Of a stretch of DNA of 64,000 nt, positions 33,503 through 41,936 are shown one piece after another. A program made the position numbers and the translations under genes. The stretch is from assembly GCA_963726615.1 (NCBI GenBank), contig CAVSCX010000015.1, forward strand, positions 186,001 to 250,000, written 5' to 3'. The notes beneath the pieces are model-generated. The model did not search any database and had not been told where the DNA came from. It worked only from the letters and a program-made list of their open reading frames with translations. The DNA is from CAWDZK01 sp963726615. Lineage in GTDB: Bacteria > Actinomycetota > Actinomycetes > JACCUZ01. The number at the start of each line of letters is the position of its first letter. Position 1 is the first letter of the stretch.

Positions 33503-34128
33503 CGGACACTGGCGCCGTGGACGACGTGACGGCTCGGCGGCTGGTGAGCGACTACCTCAGCCGCCTCCAGGCGGCCGCCTGGGTGCTGCCGGCTCCCCGC
33601 CGCTCCGCACTGCTCGAGCGGGTGCGTTCGGATCTGGACGACGGCCTGGGCCGCGACCGGTCCGAGGCAGCCGTCCGCGCCGCCCTGCTCGACCTCGGCG
33701 AGCCGTCGGAGCTCGTCGCCGCGGAGACTGCCGCCGAGCCCCTCCCCGAGCCGCCGCCGCCGCGCCGTGGGAGGTCCTCCGGGTGGGAGTCGCGCCAGGT
33801 CGCGGCGGTGCTGCTGCTGGGCGTGGGCGGGTTCGCACTGCCCATCTTCGGACCGCTGGTCGGGCTGGTGGTCACGTGGACCGCCCCGGGCTGGTCCCGG
33901 CTGCAGAAGGGCGTGGCCACGGCGCTCGCGGTGGGGACGCCGGCTGTCGTCGCGCTGGTGACCCGGCCGACCTCGGCAGGCGGCTGGGGTTACCTCGCCG
34001 TCGTGCTGATCCTTCCCCTGGGCGGTCTGGTGCCGGCCGGCTACCTGGCCTGGACCGTGCGCCGGGCCGCCCGGGCCGCCGGCAGCGCGGGGAGTCCCGA
34101 CGGGCATGGGGGCGGCAACGGCGGGTAA
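33499..34128 (+). CDS. HAAS-like domain membrane protein
   Basis: A 209-residue protein. The N-terminal HAAS-like helical part is TARRLVSDYLSRLQAAAWVL, RRSALLERVRSDLDDGL and VRAALLDLGEPSELVAAE. A Pro-rich linker leads to membrane segments near VAAVLLLGVGGFALPIFGPL, GVATALAVGTPAVVAL and YLAVVLILPLGGLVPAGYLA. It is a paralogue of the 17385-18074 protein but has no PadR partner beside it. It is instead coupled to a sulfotransferase through a GTGA start/stop overlap. Role unknown. Confidence 0.7.
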   Translation: MTDTGAVDDVTARRLVSDYLSRLQAAAWVLPAPRRSALLERVRSDLDDGLGRDRSEAAVRAALLDLGEPSELVAAETAAEPLPEPPPPRRGRSSGWESRQVAAVLLLGVGGFALPIFGPLVGLVVTWTAPGWSRLQKGVATALAVGTPAVVALVTRPTSAGGWGYLAVVLILPLGGLVPAGYLAWTVRRAARAAGSAGSPDGHGGGNGG

Positions 34129-34179
34129 GGACTTCCGGGGCCGGCCCGGCCCCGCACCACGGTCCCGTCCGGAGGCATC

Positions 34180-34878
34180 ATGACCACCGCGATCGTCCTG
34201 CTCGTCGCCCTGCTGGTCGTCCTCGCCGTGGTCGGCTACGTCCTGGTCGCCCGGCGCCGGCGCGAGCGGGCCGGGCTGCAGGAGCGGTTCGGCCCCGAGT
34301 ACGACCGCGCTGTCGACGAGACCGGCAGCCGCCGGGACGCCGAGCACCGGCTCGCCGACGCCGCTGCCCGCCGCGACTCGGCGGAGATCCGGGATCTCAC
34401 GCCGGCGGAGCAGGAGCAGTTCAGCCGGAGCTGGACCGTGGCCCAGGCCGACTTCGTCGACGAGCCGGCCGACGCGACCCGCAGCGCCGACGAGCTCGTC
34501 GGCGAGGTCATGCGCGCCCGCGGCTACCCGCTGGACGACGTTGCCGAGCGAGGCGACCTGGTGGCCGCCGACCACCTCGGGCTGGCGCAGCACTACCGCG
34601 CGGCGCACGAGATCGGCCGCCGCGCGCACGAGGCCTCGACCGAGGAGCTGCGCCAGGCGTTCGTGCACTACCGGGTCCTGTTCACCGAGCTGCTGGGAGC
34701 CCCGGACGGGCTGCACGTCGCCACCGACCCGGTCGGGGCCGGCGGCACCGCGGACGAGGGGGCCCACCGTCGGGGCCAGCTGGACGGGCAGCAGGAGCTG
34801 GACCTGACCGAGGGTGAGCGGACCCGCACCGGGGACACCGGGCGGCGGCCCGGCACCCCGGGGTCGCCGTCGGTCTGA
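34180..34878 (+). CDS. Conserved actinobacterial membrane-anchored protein
   Basis: A 232-residue protein with one N-terminal membrane helix (IVLLVALLVVLAVVGYVLVA) followed by a basic stretch RRRRERAGLQERFGPEYDRA. The soluble part has the conserved order RRDSAEIRDLTPAEQEQFSR, DADELVGEVM-like (here SADELVGEVMRARGYPLDD), then QHYRAAHEIGRRAHEASTEE and LRQAFVHYRVLFTELLG. This pattern is common in actinobacteria and has no assigned function. The C-terminal 40 residues are polar and variable. Confidence 0.75.
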   Translation: MTTAIVLLVALLVVLAVVGYVLVARRRRERAGLQERFGPEYDRAVDETGSRRDAEHRLADAAARRDSAEIRDLTPAEQEQFSRSWTVAQADFVDEPADATRSADELVGEVMRARGYPLDDVAERGDLVAADHLGLAQHYRAAHEIGRRAHEASTEELRQAFVHYRVLFTELLGAPDGLHVATDPVGAGGTADEGAHRRGQLDGQQELDLTEGERTRTGDTGRRPGTPGSPSV

Positions 34879-34937
34879 CCGGCCGGTCGGGTCCGCCGGT
34901 CGTGGGCCGCGACGCCGACCCGGCCGCCGGGCCCGCC

Positions 34938-34943
34938 TACCCT
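34938..34943 (+). promoter_or_regulatory. -10 box TACCCT, leaderless start of the HAD-LarE gene
   Basis: TACCCT is followed by exactly six bases and then the GTG at 34950, the spacing expected when transcription begins on the start codon. It also supports 34950 rather than an upstream start. Confidence 0.55.
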
Positions 34944-34949
34944 GGCCCG

Positions 34950-36386
34950 GTGCGCCCACTCGTCGTCGGGTTCGACCTCGACATGACCCTGATCGACACC
35001 CGGCCGGGCATCGCCGCGGTGTGGGACGCACTGTCGGCCGAGACCGGGGTCCTCGTCGACAGCGCGGCCGCTGTCGGCCGGCTCGGGCCACCGCTGGACG
35101 ACGAGCTGGCCCGGTGGTTCCCGGCGGACCAGCACCAGGCGGTCGGTGACAGGTTCCGCGAGCTCTACCCCGGTCTCGCGGTGCACCCGACCCCGGCGTT
35201 CGTGGGCGCCCGCGAGGCGGTGGACGCGGTGCACGCGCTCGGCGGTCGCGTGGTGGTCGTCACCGGCAAGTACGAGCCCAACGCCCTGCTGCACCTGGAG
35301 CACCTCGGCATCGCGGCCGACGCCTGCGTCGGCTGGCTGTGGGGCGAGCAGAAGGCCCAGGCGCTGCTCGAGCACGGCGCCACGGTCTACGTCGGCGACC
35401 ACGTCGGTGACGTCGCCGGGGCCCGCGCCGCCGGTGCGCTCTCGGTCGGCGTCGCCACCGGGCCCGTGTCCGCCGACGAGCTCCGGGCGGCCGGTGCCGA
35501 CGTGGTGCTCGCGGACCTCACGGAGTTCCCGGCCTGGCTGGACGGCTACGCGCTCGGCCGGCGGCTTGCCGACCTCGAGGAGGAGCTGCGCGCCCTCGGG
35601 TCTGTCGTCGTCGCCTTCTCCGGCGGGGCCGACTCCGCGTTCCTGCTGGCAGCCGCGGTGCGCGCGCTGGGCGCCGAGCGGGTGGTCGCGGCCACCGCGG
35701 TCAGCTCGAGCCTGCCCGCGGTCGAGCTGGAGGCGGCGGCCGGGTTCGCGGCGGACCTCGGTGTCCGGCACCTGACCCCTCGCACCGACGAGATGAGCCG
35801 CGACGGGTACCGGGCCAACGCCGGCGACCGGTGCTACTTCTGCAAGGCGGAGCTCCTCGACGTCCTCCGACCGCTGGCCGACGAGCTCGGCGTACGTGCC
35901 GTCGCCACCGGGACCAACGCGGACGACGCCCGCGCCGGCTTCCGCCCCGGCATCAGGGCCGCGGCGGAGCGGGCCGCGGTGACGCCGCTGCTGGCGGCCG
36001 GGCTGACCAAGGCGCAGGTGCGGGCAGCCAGCCGCGACTGGGGGCTGGCGACATGGGACAAGCCGGCCGCGGCCTGCCTGTCCAGCCGGGTCGCGTTCGG
36101 GCTGGCGATCACCCCCTCCCGGCTGGCCCGGGTCGAGCGCGCCGAGGCCGCCCTTCGCGCCGTGCTCGTCGCCGAGGGGGTGGTGTCCCCGGACCTGCGG
36201 GTGCGTGACCTCGGTGAGACCGCGAGGATCGAGGTGTCGCCGTCCGCCGTGGCGAGGATCAGCACCTCGGCGGCGGTCCGCGACGCCGTTCTCGCTGCGG
36301 GGTTCGACACGGTCGAGGTCGACCCGCGCGGCTTTCGGTCCGGCTCGATGAACGAGCTGCTCGCCGACCCCGCTCGCTACCACTAA
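34950..36386 (+). CDS. larE: HAD hydrolase-LarE fusion protein (ATP-dependent sacrificial sulfur transferase)
   Basis: One 478-residue frame joins two enzymes. Residues 1-210 are an HAD phosphatase of the phosphoglycolate type: FDLDMTLIDT (Asp9/Asp11), VVTGKYEP, a Lys in EQKAQALLEHG and GDHVGDVAGA. Residues about 218-478 are LarE: PP-loop AFSGGADSAFLL (224-229), ANAGDRCYFCKAEL (Cys295, Cys298), GTNADDARAG, and AAACLSSRVAFG (Cys376). LarE adenylates then sulfurates a pyridinium dicarboxylate mononucleotide in nickel-pincer cofactor synthesis. Three Cys at these places resemble LarE forms that use a [4Fe-4S] cluster rather than a sacrificial Cys. larB and larC are not in the window. The HAD part may remove a phosphate from the substrate or product; that is inference. 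Confidence 0.85.
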   Translation: MRPLVVGFDLDMTLIDTRPGIAAVWDALSAETGVLVDSAAAVGRLGPPLDDELARWFPADQHQAVGDRFRELYPGLAVHPTPAFVGAREAVDAVHALGGRVVVVTGKYEPNALLHLEHLGIAADACVGWLWGEQKAQALLEHGATVYVGDHVGDVAGARAAGALSVGVATGPVSADELRAAGADVVLADLTEFPAWLDGYALGRRLADLEEELRALGSVVVAFSGGADSAFLLAAAVRALGAERVVAATAVSSSLPAVELEAAAGFAADLGVRHLTPRTDEMSRDGYRANAGDRCYFCKAELLDVLRPLADELGVRAVATGTNADDARAGFRPGIRAAAERAAVTPLLAAGLTKAQVRAASRDWGLATWDKPAAACLSSRVAFGLAITPSRLARVERAEAALRAVLVAEGVVSPDLRVRDLGETARIEVSPSAVARISTSAAVRDAVLAAGFDTVEVDPRGFRSGSMNELLADPARYH

Positions 36387-36478
36387 CCGGCTAGGAAGCA
36401 CCCCGGCCGCGGGATATCCTGACTGGCCGCGCCGATCGGCGCGCCCCCTGCTCCAGACGACGATCGATGAGGTCTCCC

Positions 36479-36871
36479 GTGCCCACCGGCAAGGTCAAGT
36501 GGTACGACACCGACAAGGGCTTCGGCTTCCTGTCCCGTGACGACGGCGGCGACGTCTTCGTGCACTCCTCCGCGCTGCCCGCGGGGGTGCCCGCGCTCAA
36601 GCCGGGCAGCCGGGTGGAGTTCGGCATCGTCGACGGCAAGCGCGGCGAGCAGGCGCTGACGGTGACGCTGCTCGACCCGCTGCCGTCGGTGTCGGCCGGC
36701 TCCCGCAAGCCGGCCGACGACATGGCGGTGATCGTCGAGGACGTCATCAAGCTGCTGGACGGCGTGGGCAACTCCCTGCGCCGCGGCCGCTACCCGGACA
36801 AGGCCATGGCCGGCAAGACGGCCGCGGTTCTGCGCGCCGTCGCCGCCGACCTCGAGGGCCAGGGATCCTGA
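36479..36871 (+). CDS. Cold-shock domain protein with C-terminal extension
   Basis: A 130-residue protein. Residues 1-66 are a cold-shock OB fold: GKVKWYDTDKGFGFLSRDDG (RNP1), DVFVHSSAL (RNP2) and LKPGSRVEFGIVDGKRGEQA. The last 60 residues (DMAVIVEDVIKLLDGVGNSL, RYPDKAMAGKTAAVLRAVAA) form a helical extension found in many actinobacterial members. It binds single-stranded nucleic acid and probably acts as an RNA chaperone. GTG 36479 has GAGG six bases upstream; an in-frame ATG at 36467 is the alternative. A TATCCT box at 36415-36420 is a possible -10. Confidence 0.88.
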   Translation: MPTGKVKWYDTDKGFGFLSRDDGGDVFVHSSALPAGVPALKPGSRVEFGIVDGKRGEQALTVTLLDPLPSVSAGSRKPADDMAVIVEDVIKLLDGVGNSLRRGRYPDKAMAGKTAAVLRAVAADLEGQGS

Positions 36872-36983
36872 CCGGCCCGTCCTGACCAGTTCGCTACGGC
36901 GTTCGCCCGGTCACGACTGGTTGCCCGGCCGGCCACCGGGGAGGGTGACACGCAAGCGCCCGGAGGGTCTGCTGGAGGCGGTC

Positions 36984-38552
36984 TCAGCCGATGCTGGACT
37001 CCTGGCCGAGGTACACGCTCATCCGTCGGACCGGGTTGCCGGCGAGGTCTCGGACGTCCAGCACGTGCTCCGGATTGAGCACCGCGCGGTACGTCGACGT
37101 CTGCTGGTGCGGCTCGGTCAGGGTCACCACGGCGCTTCGGACCGGCCCGGTGACGCAGTCGACCTGGCCGCCGGCCGCGTCCGCACACGCCCAGGTCCCG
37201 GCGATCGGCACGGTCCGGTACTCGGGCCGGAAGTCGACGCGCTCGAGCCGGGCGCTCGTCGAGGAGACGCCGACGACGTCCTCGGCGAAGGAGACCTCGA
37301 AGCGGACCGGGTCGACCCAGGAGACGGCGCGCCCCCCGATCGGGAGGACACCGTGGTCGCCGGCGGTCACCGACATCGTCCGGGCCGTGACCGCCCGGTC
37401 GCGAGAGGCGCCGCGCATGTCCTCGGTCCGGACGGCAAGCTGGTAGGTCGCCGTGTTGGCCCTGCAGCTGGGGACGATGACCGTGCCCTCCCACATGCCG
37501 TCTCGCCGAGTGCCCGACGCCAGGTGCAGCAGTGCGTACGGCGACCGGTACGAGCCGTCGGTGACGTAGGCCCTGACGACCGTCGTGCCGGACTTGTTGT
37601 CGGTCACGTGGACGCGAACGGGGACCGTCCCGTCGGCGGACCGCACGTCGAGTGCCGCGGGCAGCGTGCTCACCGCGGCCGGGACCGGCCCGTACCGGTC
37701 CCGCAGGGCGACGACGTCGAGGGTCGCCGGGAGACCGTGTCCGCGCAACGCCTGCTGCCCGTAGATCCGCCGGTTGCCCACGCGGTCGAATGCCTTGACG
37801 TAGACCCGGACCTGCTGGCTGCCGACCCAGCGGCCGACGGTCAGGCGGCCGGTCCACACGCCGTTGCGATGTGAGCCCCGGGTCAGGGCCATCTGGGTGC
37901 CGGCCACCCAGGCGCTGACCTCGACGCGGCCGACGCCGGCCCAGTCGTCCCGCCAGCGTGACCGCACCTCGACCGTCACATCGCCGCGTCTCGAGTCCAC
38001 CCGCCGGCTGGAGAACCGCAAGGACGTCATCGTGGGGGGTTGCACGTCGCGCCGTGTGGATCCGCTCACCTCGAGGTCTGGGGCGAGGCCCTGGCGGATC
38101 AGCCGCGACGGCGTCACGAGCACCGCGTTCGACGCGCGGTCGGCCATCGACACGGCGACGCCGAACTGGCCGCGGACCCCGTCTCCCGGCATGAGCCAGA
38201 CGCTGCCCTGCCAGGTGGTCGGTCCGACCTGCTGGAGCGGGAATGCGCGGCCGTCTGGCGTGTCCGCACGCGCGAGGACCACGGAGACGGCGTACAGCCC
38301 GGCGGCCGGGCCGGGTCCACCCGTGTCCTCGGCCGTCACCGTCACGGTCACCCGGCGCGCGCGATCCGTGACCCGCACGGACCGGGGCGACACGTCGAGG
38401 CCGGTGACGACGGGGTCGCCGTTGTCGGTCTCGACGCAGGCGTTCAGCGGGACGGGGATGTCGGCCGCGACGGCAGCAGGCGCCGCGCCCGATCCGGCGA
38501 GTGCGGCGACGAGCAGGAGCACGCCGGTACGGACGACCGCGGTGAGGTCCAT
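36984..38552 (-). CDS. Secreted protein with Ig-like beta repeats
   Basis: A 522-residue exported protein starting MDLTAVVRTGVLLLVAALAG with a signal peptide ending near AVAADIP. The mature part is beta-rich. It has repeated Ig-like units holding the pattern -SGTRRDGMWEGTV / -GSHRNGVWTGRLTV / -VGPTTWQGSVWL, each followed by an aromatic strand and a D.xGN(R) loop (FDRVGNRR, VRDLAGNP). This recalls putative Ig/cadherin-like domains of surface proteins. No catalytic motif is seen. It is divergent from the efflux operon by 100 bases. Confidence 0.7.
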   Translation of the reverse strand: MDLTAVVRTGVLLLVAALAGSGAAPAAVAADIPVPLNACVETDNGDPVVTGLDVSPRSVRVTDRARRVTVTVTAEDTGGPGPAAGLYAVSVVLARADTPDGRAFPLQQVGPTTWQGSVWLMPGDGVRGQFGVAVSMADRASNAVLVTPSRLIRQGLAPDLEVSGSTRRDVQPPTMTSLRFSSRRVDSRRGDVTVEVRSRWRDDWAGVGRVEVSAWVAGTQMALTRGSHRNGVWTGRLTVGRWVGSQQVRVYVKAFDRVGNRRIYGQQALRGHGLPATLDVVALRDRYGPVPAAVSTLPAALDVRSADGTVPVRVHVTDNKSGTTVVRAYVTDGSYRSPYALLHLASGTRRDGMWEGTVIVPSCRANTATYQLAVRTEDMRGASRDRAVTARTMSVTAGDHGVLPIGGRAVSWVDPVRFEVSFAEDVVGVSSTSARLERVDFRPEYRTVPIAGTWACADAAGGQVDCVTGPVRSAVVTLTEPHQQTSTYRAVLNPEHVLDVRDLAGNPVRRMSVYLGQESSIG

Positions 38553-38640
38553 GCATCGAGGATGCCGTCGAGGGCCTCCCGGTTCGCACGAGTCGAGCGC
38601 AGCCAGGGGCTCGTGCGCGGCGAGGGCGCGCCGGCCTCCG

Positions 38641-38646
38641 TACGAT
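38641..38646 (+). promoter_or_regulatory. -10 box TACGAT before the efflux operon
   Basis: TACGAT is followed by six bases and GTG 38653, again the leaderless arrangement. No ribosome site is present before the GTG. Confidence 0.5.
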
Positions 38647-38652
38647 GACTCG

Positions 38653-39996
38653 GTGTTACTCGTGCGTAGGTGGCGGCCCGGGCTCGCCGTGGCGGCGGTG
38701 TTGGCCGTCGCGGCCTGCACCGGCAGCAGCAGCGACGGGGTGCAGGTCGCGCCCGTCGGCCGGGCCACCGTCACCGAGGTCGTCGAGGCGCCGGCGACGG
38801 TGACGGCGCGGGCGTCGGCCACCGTCACCTCGCCAGCCGACGGCTCGGTCGCGGAGCTGCGGGTCCGTGAGGGACAGCGGGTACGGGCCGGCAAGGTGCT
38901 GCTGCGGGTCGAGTCGCCGGCCGTGCGCCGCCAGCTGCGCCAGGCCAAGAAGGCGGACGCCAGGGCGGCCGCTGCCGGGACGACGCGCAGCGGGCCGGTC
39001 ACCCTGGCGGGCGCCGCACGGGCCGACGCCCAGGCGGGTCGCGCCTTCGACCGGGCCCGGCGGGCCGCCCGGCGGATCCCCGACCCTTCCGCCCGCCGGC
39101 AGGCGCTGGCTGCCCTCGAGGTGTCGCAGTCGCAGTACCGGGCCGCTCGCTCCGCCGCGGACCAGGCCGCAGCGCAGCTCTCCGCAGGTCTCGGCAGCCT
39201 GTCCGATGCGGTGGCCGCCCTCTCGTCGGCACAGCGGGTGCAGACCCGGGCCGCGGTCTCGGTGGCCCGGCAGGCGGTGGCCGCGCTCGTCGTCAGGTCG
39301 CCGGTCGCCGGCACGGTCTCGCTGTCCCCACCGCCGTCGGGGCAGTCCGGGGCCGCCGACGCGTCCGCCCTGCTCGACCAGCTCCCCGAGAGCCTGCAGG
39401 GCCAGGCCGGGAGCCTGCTCGGGGGCGGCGCCTCCTCGTCGGTCGACGCCGCCCTGGCGGAGGGCCGGCCGGTGTCCCGCGGGCAGGGCCTGCTCACGGT
39501 CACCGATGCGTCCGAGCTGTCCCTCAGCGCCCAGGTCGACGAGACCGACGTGCTCCTCGTGGAGGCCGGGATCGCGGCCTCGGCCGAGCTGGACGCCGTG
39601 CCGGACGCGACCTACCAGGCGGCCGTGACGACCGTGGACCCGTCGCCGACACAGTCCAGCAGGGGCGGCGTGACCTACGTCGTCCGGCTCTCGCTCGGTC
39701 GCGGTGTGTCGGCCGACGGCAGTGCCGCCGCCACGCCGCGGCCCGGCATGAGCGCGGTCGTCGACCTCGCCGTCCGTACCGCGCGCAACGCCGTCGCCGT
39801 CCCCGCGGCGGCCGTCTTCCGCGACGGCCGTCGCGACGCCGTGTGGGTCGTCCAGAACGGCCGGGCGCGCGAACGGCCGGTGCGCCTCGGCGCCCAGGGC
39901 CGCAGCCGGGTCCAGGTCGTCGAGGGGCTGAAGGTCGGCGAGCGTGTCGTCGTGCGCGGAGCCGACCAGGTGCGCGCGGGCGACGAGGTCCGGTGA
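38653..39996 (+). CDS. Efflux periplasmic-adaptor (MacA/HlyD-type) lipoprotein
   Basis: A 447-residue adaptor. The signal peptide AVAAVLAVAACTGSSS carries a lipobox (A-A-C), so it is probably lipid-anchored. A lipoyl-like barrel half (ATVTSPADGSVAELRVREGQ RV) is followed by a long Ala/Arg/Gln-rich coiled coil (about residues 95-215) and the second lipoyl half (VVRSPVAGTVSLSPPPSGQS). Beta-barrel and membrane-proximal parts end with AVPAAAVFRDGRRDAVWVVQ and GLKVGERVVVRGADQVRAGD. It links the ATPase and permease of the next two genes to their substrate. Its stop overlaps the ATPase GTG by four bases. Confidence 0.85.
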   Translation: MLLVRRWRPGLAVAAVLAVAACTGSSSDGVQVAPVGRATVTEVVEAPATVTARASATVTSPADGSVAELRVREGQRVRAGKVLLRVESPAVRRQLRQAKKADARAAAAGTTRSGPVTLAGAARADAQAGRAFDRARRAARRIPDPSARRQALAALEVSQSQYRAARSAADQAAAQLSAGLGSLSDAVAALSSAQRVQTRAAVSVARQAVAALVVRSPVAGTVSLSPPPSGQSGAADASALLDQLPESLQGQAGSLLGGGASSSVDAALAEGRPVSRGQGLLTVTDASELSLSAQVDETDVLLVEAGIAASAELDAVPDATYQAAVTTVDPSPTQSSRGGVTYVVRLSLGRGVSADGSAAATPRPGMSAVVDLAVRTARNAVAVPAAAVFRDGRRDAVWVVQNGRARERPVRLGAQGRSRVQVVEGLKVGERVVVRGADQVRAGDEVR

Positions 39997-40703
39997 CGCC
40001 CACGGTCGTCGACAGCGTCGCCGCGGGCGCGACGGCACCGGCGGTGGAGGCGGTCGACGTACGGCGCAGCTACCAGCTCGACGGAGTGGCGGTCGAGGCC
40101 CTGCGTGGGGTCAGCCTGCGGATCGACCCGGGCGAGTACGTCGCCGTGGTCGGCCCCAGCGGCAGCGGCAAGTCGACGCTGATGCACCTCATGGGCTGCC
40201 TCGACCGGCCCACCTCCGGCGCCCTGCGCGTCGACGGTCGCGACGTCGCGACCCTGCACGACGGCGAGCTCGCCGACCTGCGCAACCACACCATCGGCTT
40301 CGTCTTCCAGGCGTTCCAGCTGCTGGGCCGGACCACGGCCATGGACAACGTGGCGCTCCCGCTGGTCTACCGCGGCGTCCGCCGGCCGGAGCGGCGAGCG
40401 CGGGCCGAGGCGGCGCTGAGCGCGGTCGGCCTCGCCCACCGGCTGGAGCACCGGCCCTCGCAGCTCTCCGGTGGCGAGCAGCAACGGGTGGCGATCGCGC
40501 GCGCGCTGGTCGGGGAGCCGCGGCTGCTGCTCGCCGACGAGCCCACCGGCAACCTCGACACGAGCAGTGGCAACGAGGTGATGGCTCTTCTGGCCGACCT
40601 GGTGGCCGAGCGAGGCGTCGCCGTCGTCGTCGTCACCCACGACCACGAGGTCGCCGCGCAGGCAGGCCGCCGGGTGCACGTCCGCGACGGGCTGCTCGAG
40701 TGA
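39993..40703 (+). CDS. MacB-type ABC transporter ATP-binding protein
   Basis: A 236-residue ATPase. Walker A is GPSGSGKSTLMHLMG, then CLDRPTSGALRVDGRDVA, a Q-loop in FVFQAFQLLGRTTAMDNV, signature LSGGEQQRVAIARAL, Walker B LLLADEPTGNLDT and switch His VTHDHEV. All are complete and typical of the LolD/MacB family. GTG 39993 overlaps the adaptor stop, and its own stop overlaps the permease start. Members power export of antibiotics, peptides or lipoproteins. Confidence 0.93.
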   Translation: MTPTVVDSVAAGATAPAVEAVDVRRSYQLDGVAVEALRGVSLRIDPGEYVAVVGPSGSGKSTLMHLMGCLDRPTSGALRVDGRDVATLHDGELADLRNHTIGFVFQAFQLLGRTTAMDNVALPLVYRGVRRPERRARAEAALSAVGLAHRLEHRPSQLSGGEQQRVAIARALVGEPRLLLADEPTGNLDTSSGNEVMALLADLVAERGVAVVVVTHDHEVAAQAGRRVHVRDGLLE

Positions 40704-41926
40704 CCCACTCTCCCGACAGCCCGCTGCGGCGGGGTCCCCGGATGAGGACGGGGGAGGCGTTCCGGGTGGCCCTGGAGGCGTTGCGGGCCAACAGGTTGCG
40801 CAGTGCCCTCACCATGCTGGGCGTCATCATCGGGGTCGCCGCCGTGGTGGTCCTCGTTGCCCTCGGCAGCGGCGCCAAGCAGGAGGTCGAGGACCAGGTC
40901 GAGGGGCTCGGCTCGAACATCATCATCGTGGTGCCGGGCAAGTTCGAGCTCGGGTCGGCGCCGTCGGTGAGCCGCCTGACCCTCGACGACGTGTCGCTGC
41001 TCGGCCGGGTCGTCGGCGACGAGCGCCGGGTGGCGGTGTCGGTCGCGTCCGGGGAGAACGTCGGCGTCGGGCGCCGCGAGACGTTCGTGACGGTCAACGG
41101 GGTCAACGAGAACGTGCCCAACGTCTTCGACCGGCCGCTGGCTCGCGGCGAGTACATCACCTCGTCCGACGTCGACACCCGCCGGCGCGTCGCCGTGCTG
41201 GGCGCGACGGTGGTGCGGCGGGTCTTCGGCGACGTGGACCCGCTGGGGCGGCAGGTGTCGATCGCGGGGGTGCGGTTCCGGGTCATCGGCGTCTTCGAGC
41301 CGGTCGGCTCGACGTTCGGCGTCGACCGCGACGCCGAGGTGCACATCCCCGTCACCGCGGCCCAGAGGCTCTTCGGGGTCGACCGGATCGACGCCCTGGC
41401 CGTCAAGGCGCCGCGCGCCGACGACGTCGAGCCGCTGCAGCGCCGACTGACCGCGGCCCTGCAGGACAAGTACGACGGGGAGGAGTTCTCCGCGGTCACC
41501 CAGACCCAGATCCTCGGGACCATCGGCCGGATCCTCGGCCTGCTCACCCTGGTGCTGGCAGCCATCGCCGCCATCTCGCTGCTCGTCGGCGGTGTCGGGG
41601 TGTCCAACATCATGCTGGTGAGCGTCCGTGAGCGCACCCGCGAGATCGGCCTGCGCAAGGCGCTGGGCGCCCGTCAGCGCGACATCCTCCTGCAGTTCCT
41701 CATCGAGGCGGTGCTGCTCTGCGTCGTCGGTGGCCTCATCGGCATCGGGCTGGGCGTCGGCGGGTCCCTGCTTGTCGCTGCTGTGTCGCCGCTGCCGGCC
41801 GCGATCGCATGGTGGTCGCCCGTGCTGGCGTTCGCCGTCTCGGCTGCGGTCGGCATCTTCTTCGGCGTCGCCCCGGCCCGCCGGGCCGGCCGGCTCGACC
41901 CCGTGGTCGCGCTCCGGTCCGAGTAA
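40700..41926 (+). CDS. MacB-type ABC transporter permease
   Basis: A 408-residue permease with the single-FtsX plan: a first membrane helix (LRSALTMLGVIIGVAAVVVLV), the MacB periplasmic core domain (GSNIIIVVPGKFELG, VAVLGATVVRRVFGDVDPLG, FRVIGVFEPVGSTFGVDRDA), then three C-terminal helices with SNIMLVSVRERTREIGLRKA and FGVAPARRAGRLDPVVALRS. It completes an adaptor-ATPase-permease export system coded by overlapping genes. An ATG at 40742 is a possible alternative start. Substrate unknown. Confidence 0.92.
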   Translation: MTHSPDSPLRRGPRMRTGEAFRVALEALRANRLRSALTMLGVIIGVAAVVVLVALGSGAKQEVEDQVEGLGSNIIIVVPGKFELGSAPSVSRLTLDDVSLLGRVVGDERRVAVSVASGENVGVGRRETFVTVNGVNENVPNVFDRPLARGEYITSSDVDTRRRVAVLGATVVRRVFGDVDPLGRQVSIAGVRFRVIGVFEPVGSTFGVDRDAEVHIPVTAAQRLFGVDRIDALAVKAPRADDVEPLQRRLTAALQDKYDGEEFSAVTQTQILGTIGRILGLLTLVLAAIAAISLLVGGVGVSNIMLVSVRERTREIGLRKALGARQRDILLQFLIEAVLLCVVGGLIGIGLGVGGSLLVAAVSPLPAAIAWWSPVLAFAVSAAVGIFFGVAPARRAGRLDPVVALRSE

Positions 41927-41936
41927 CGCGCGCCGG

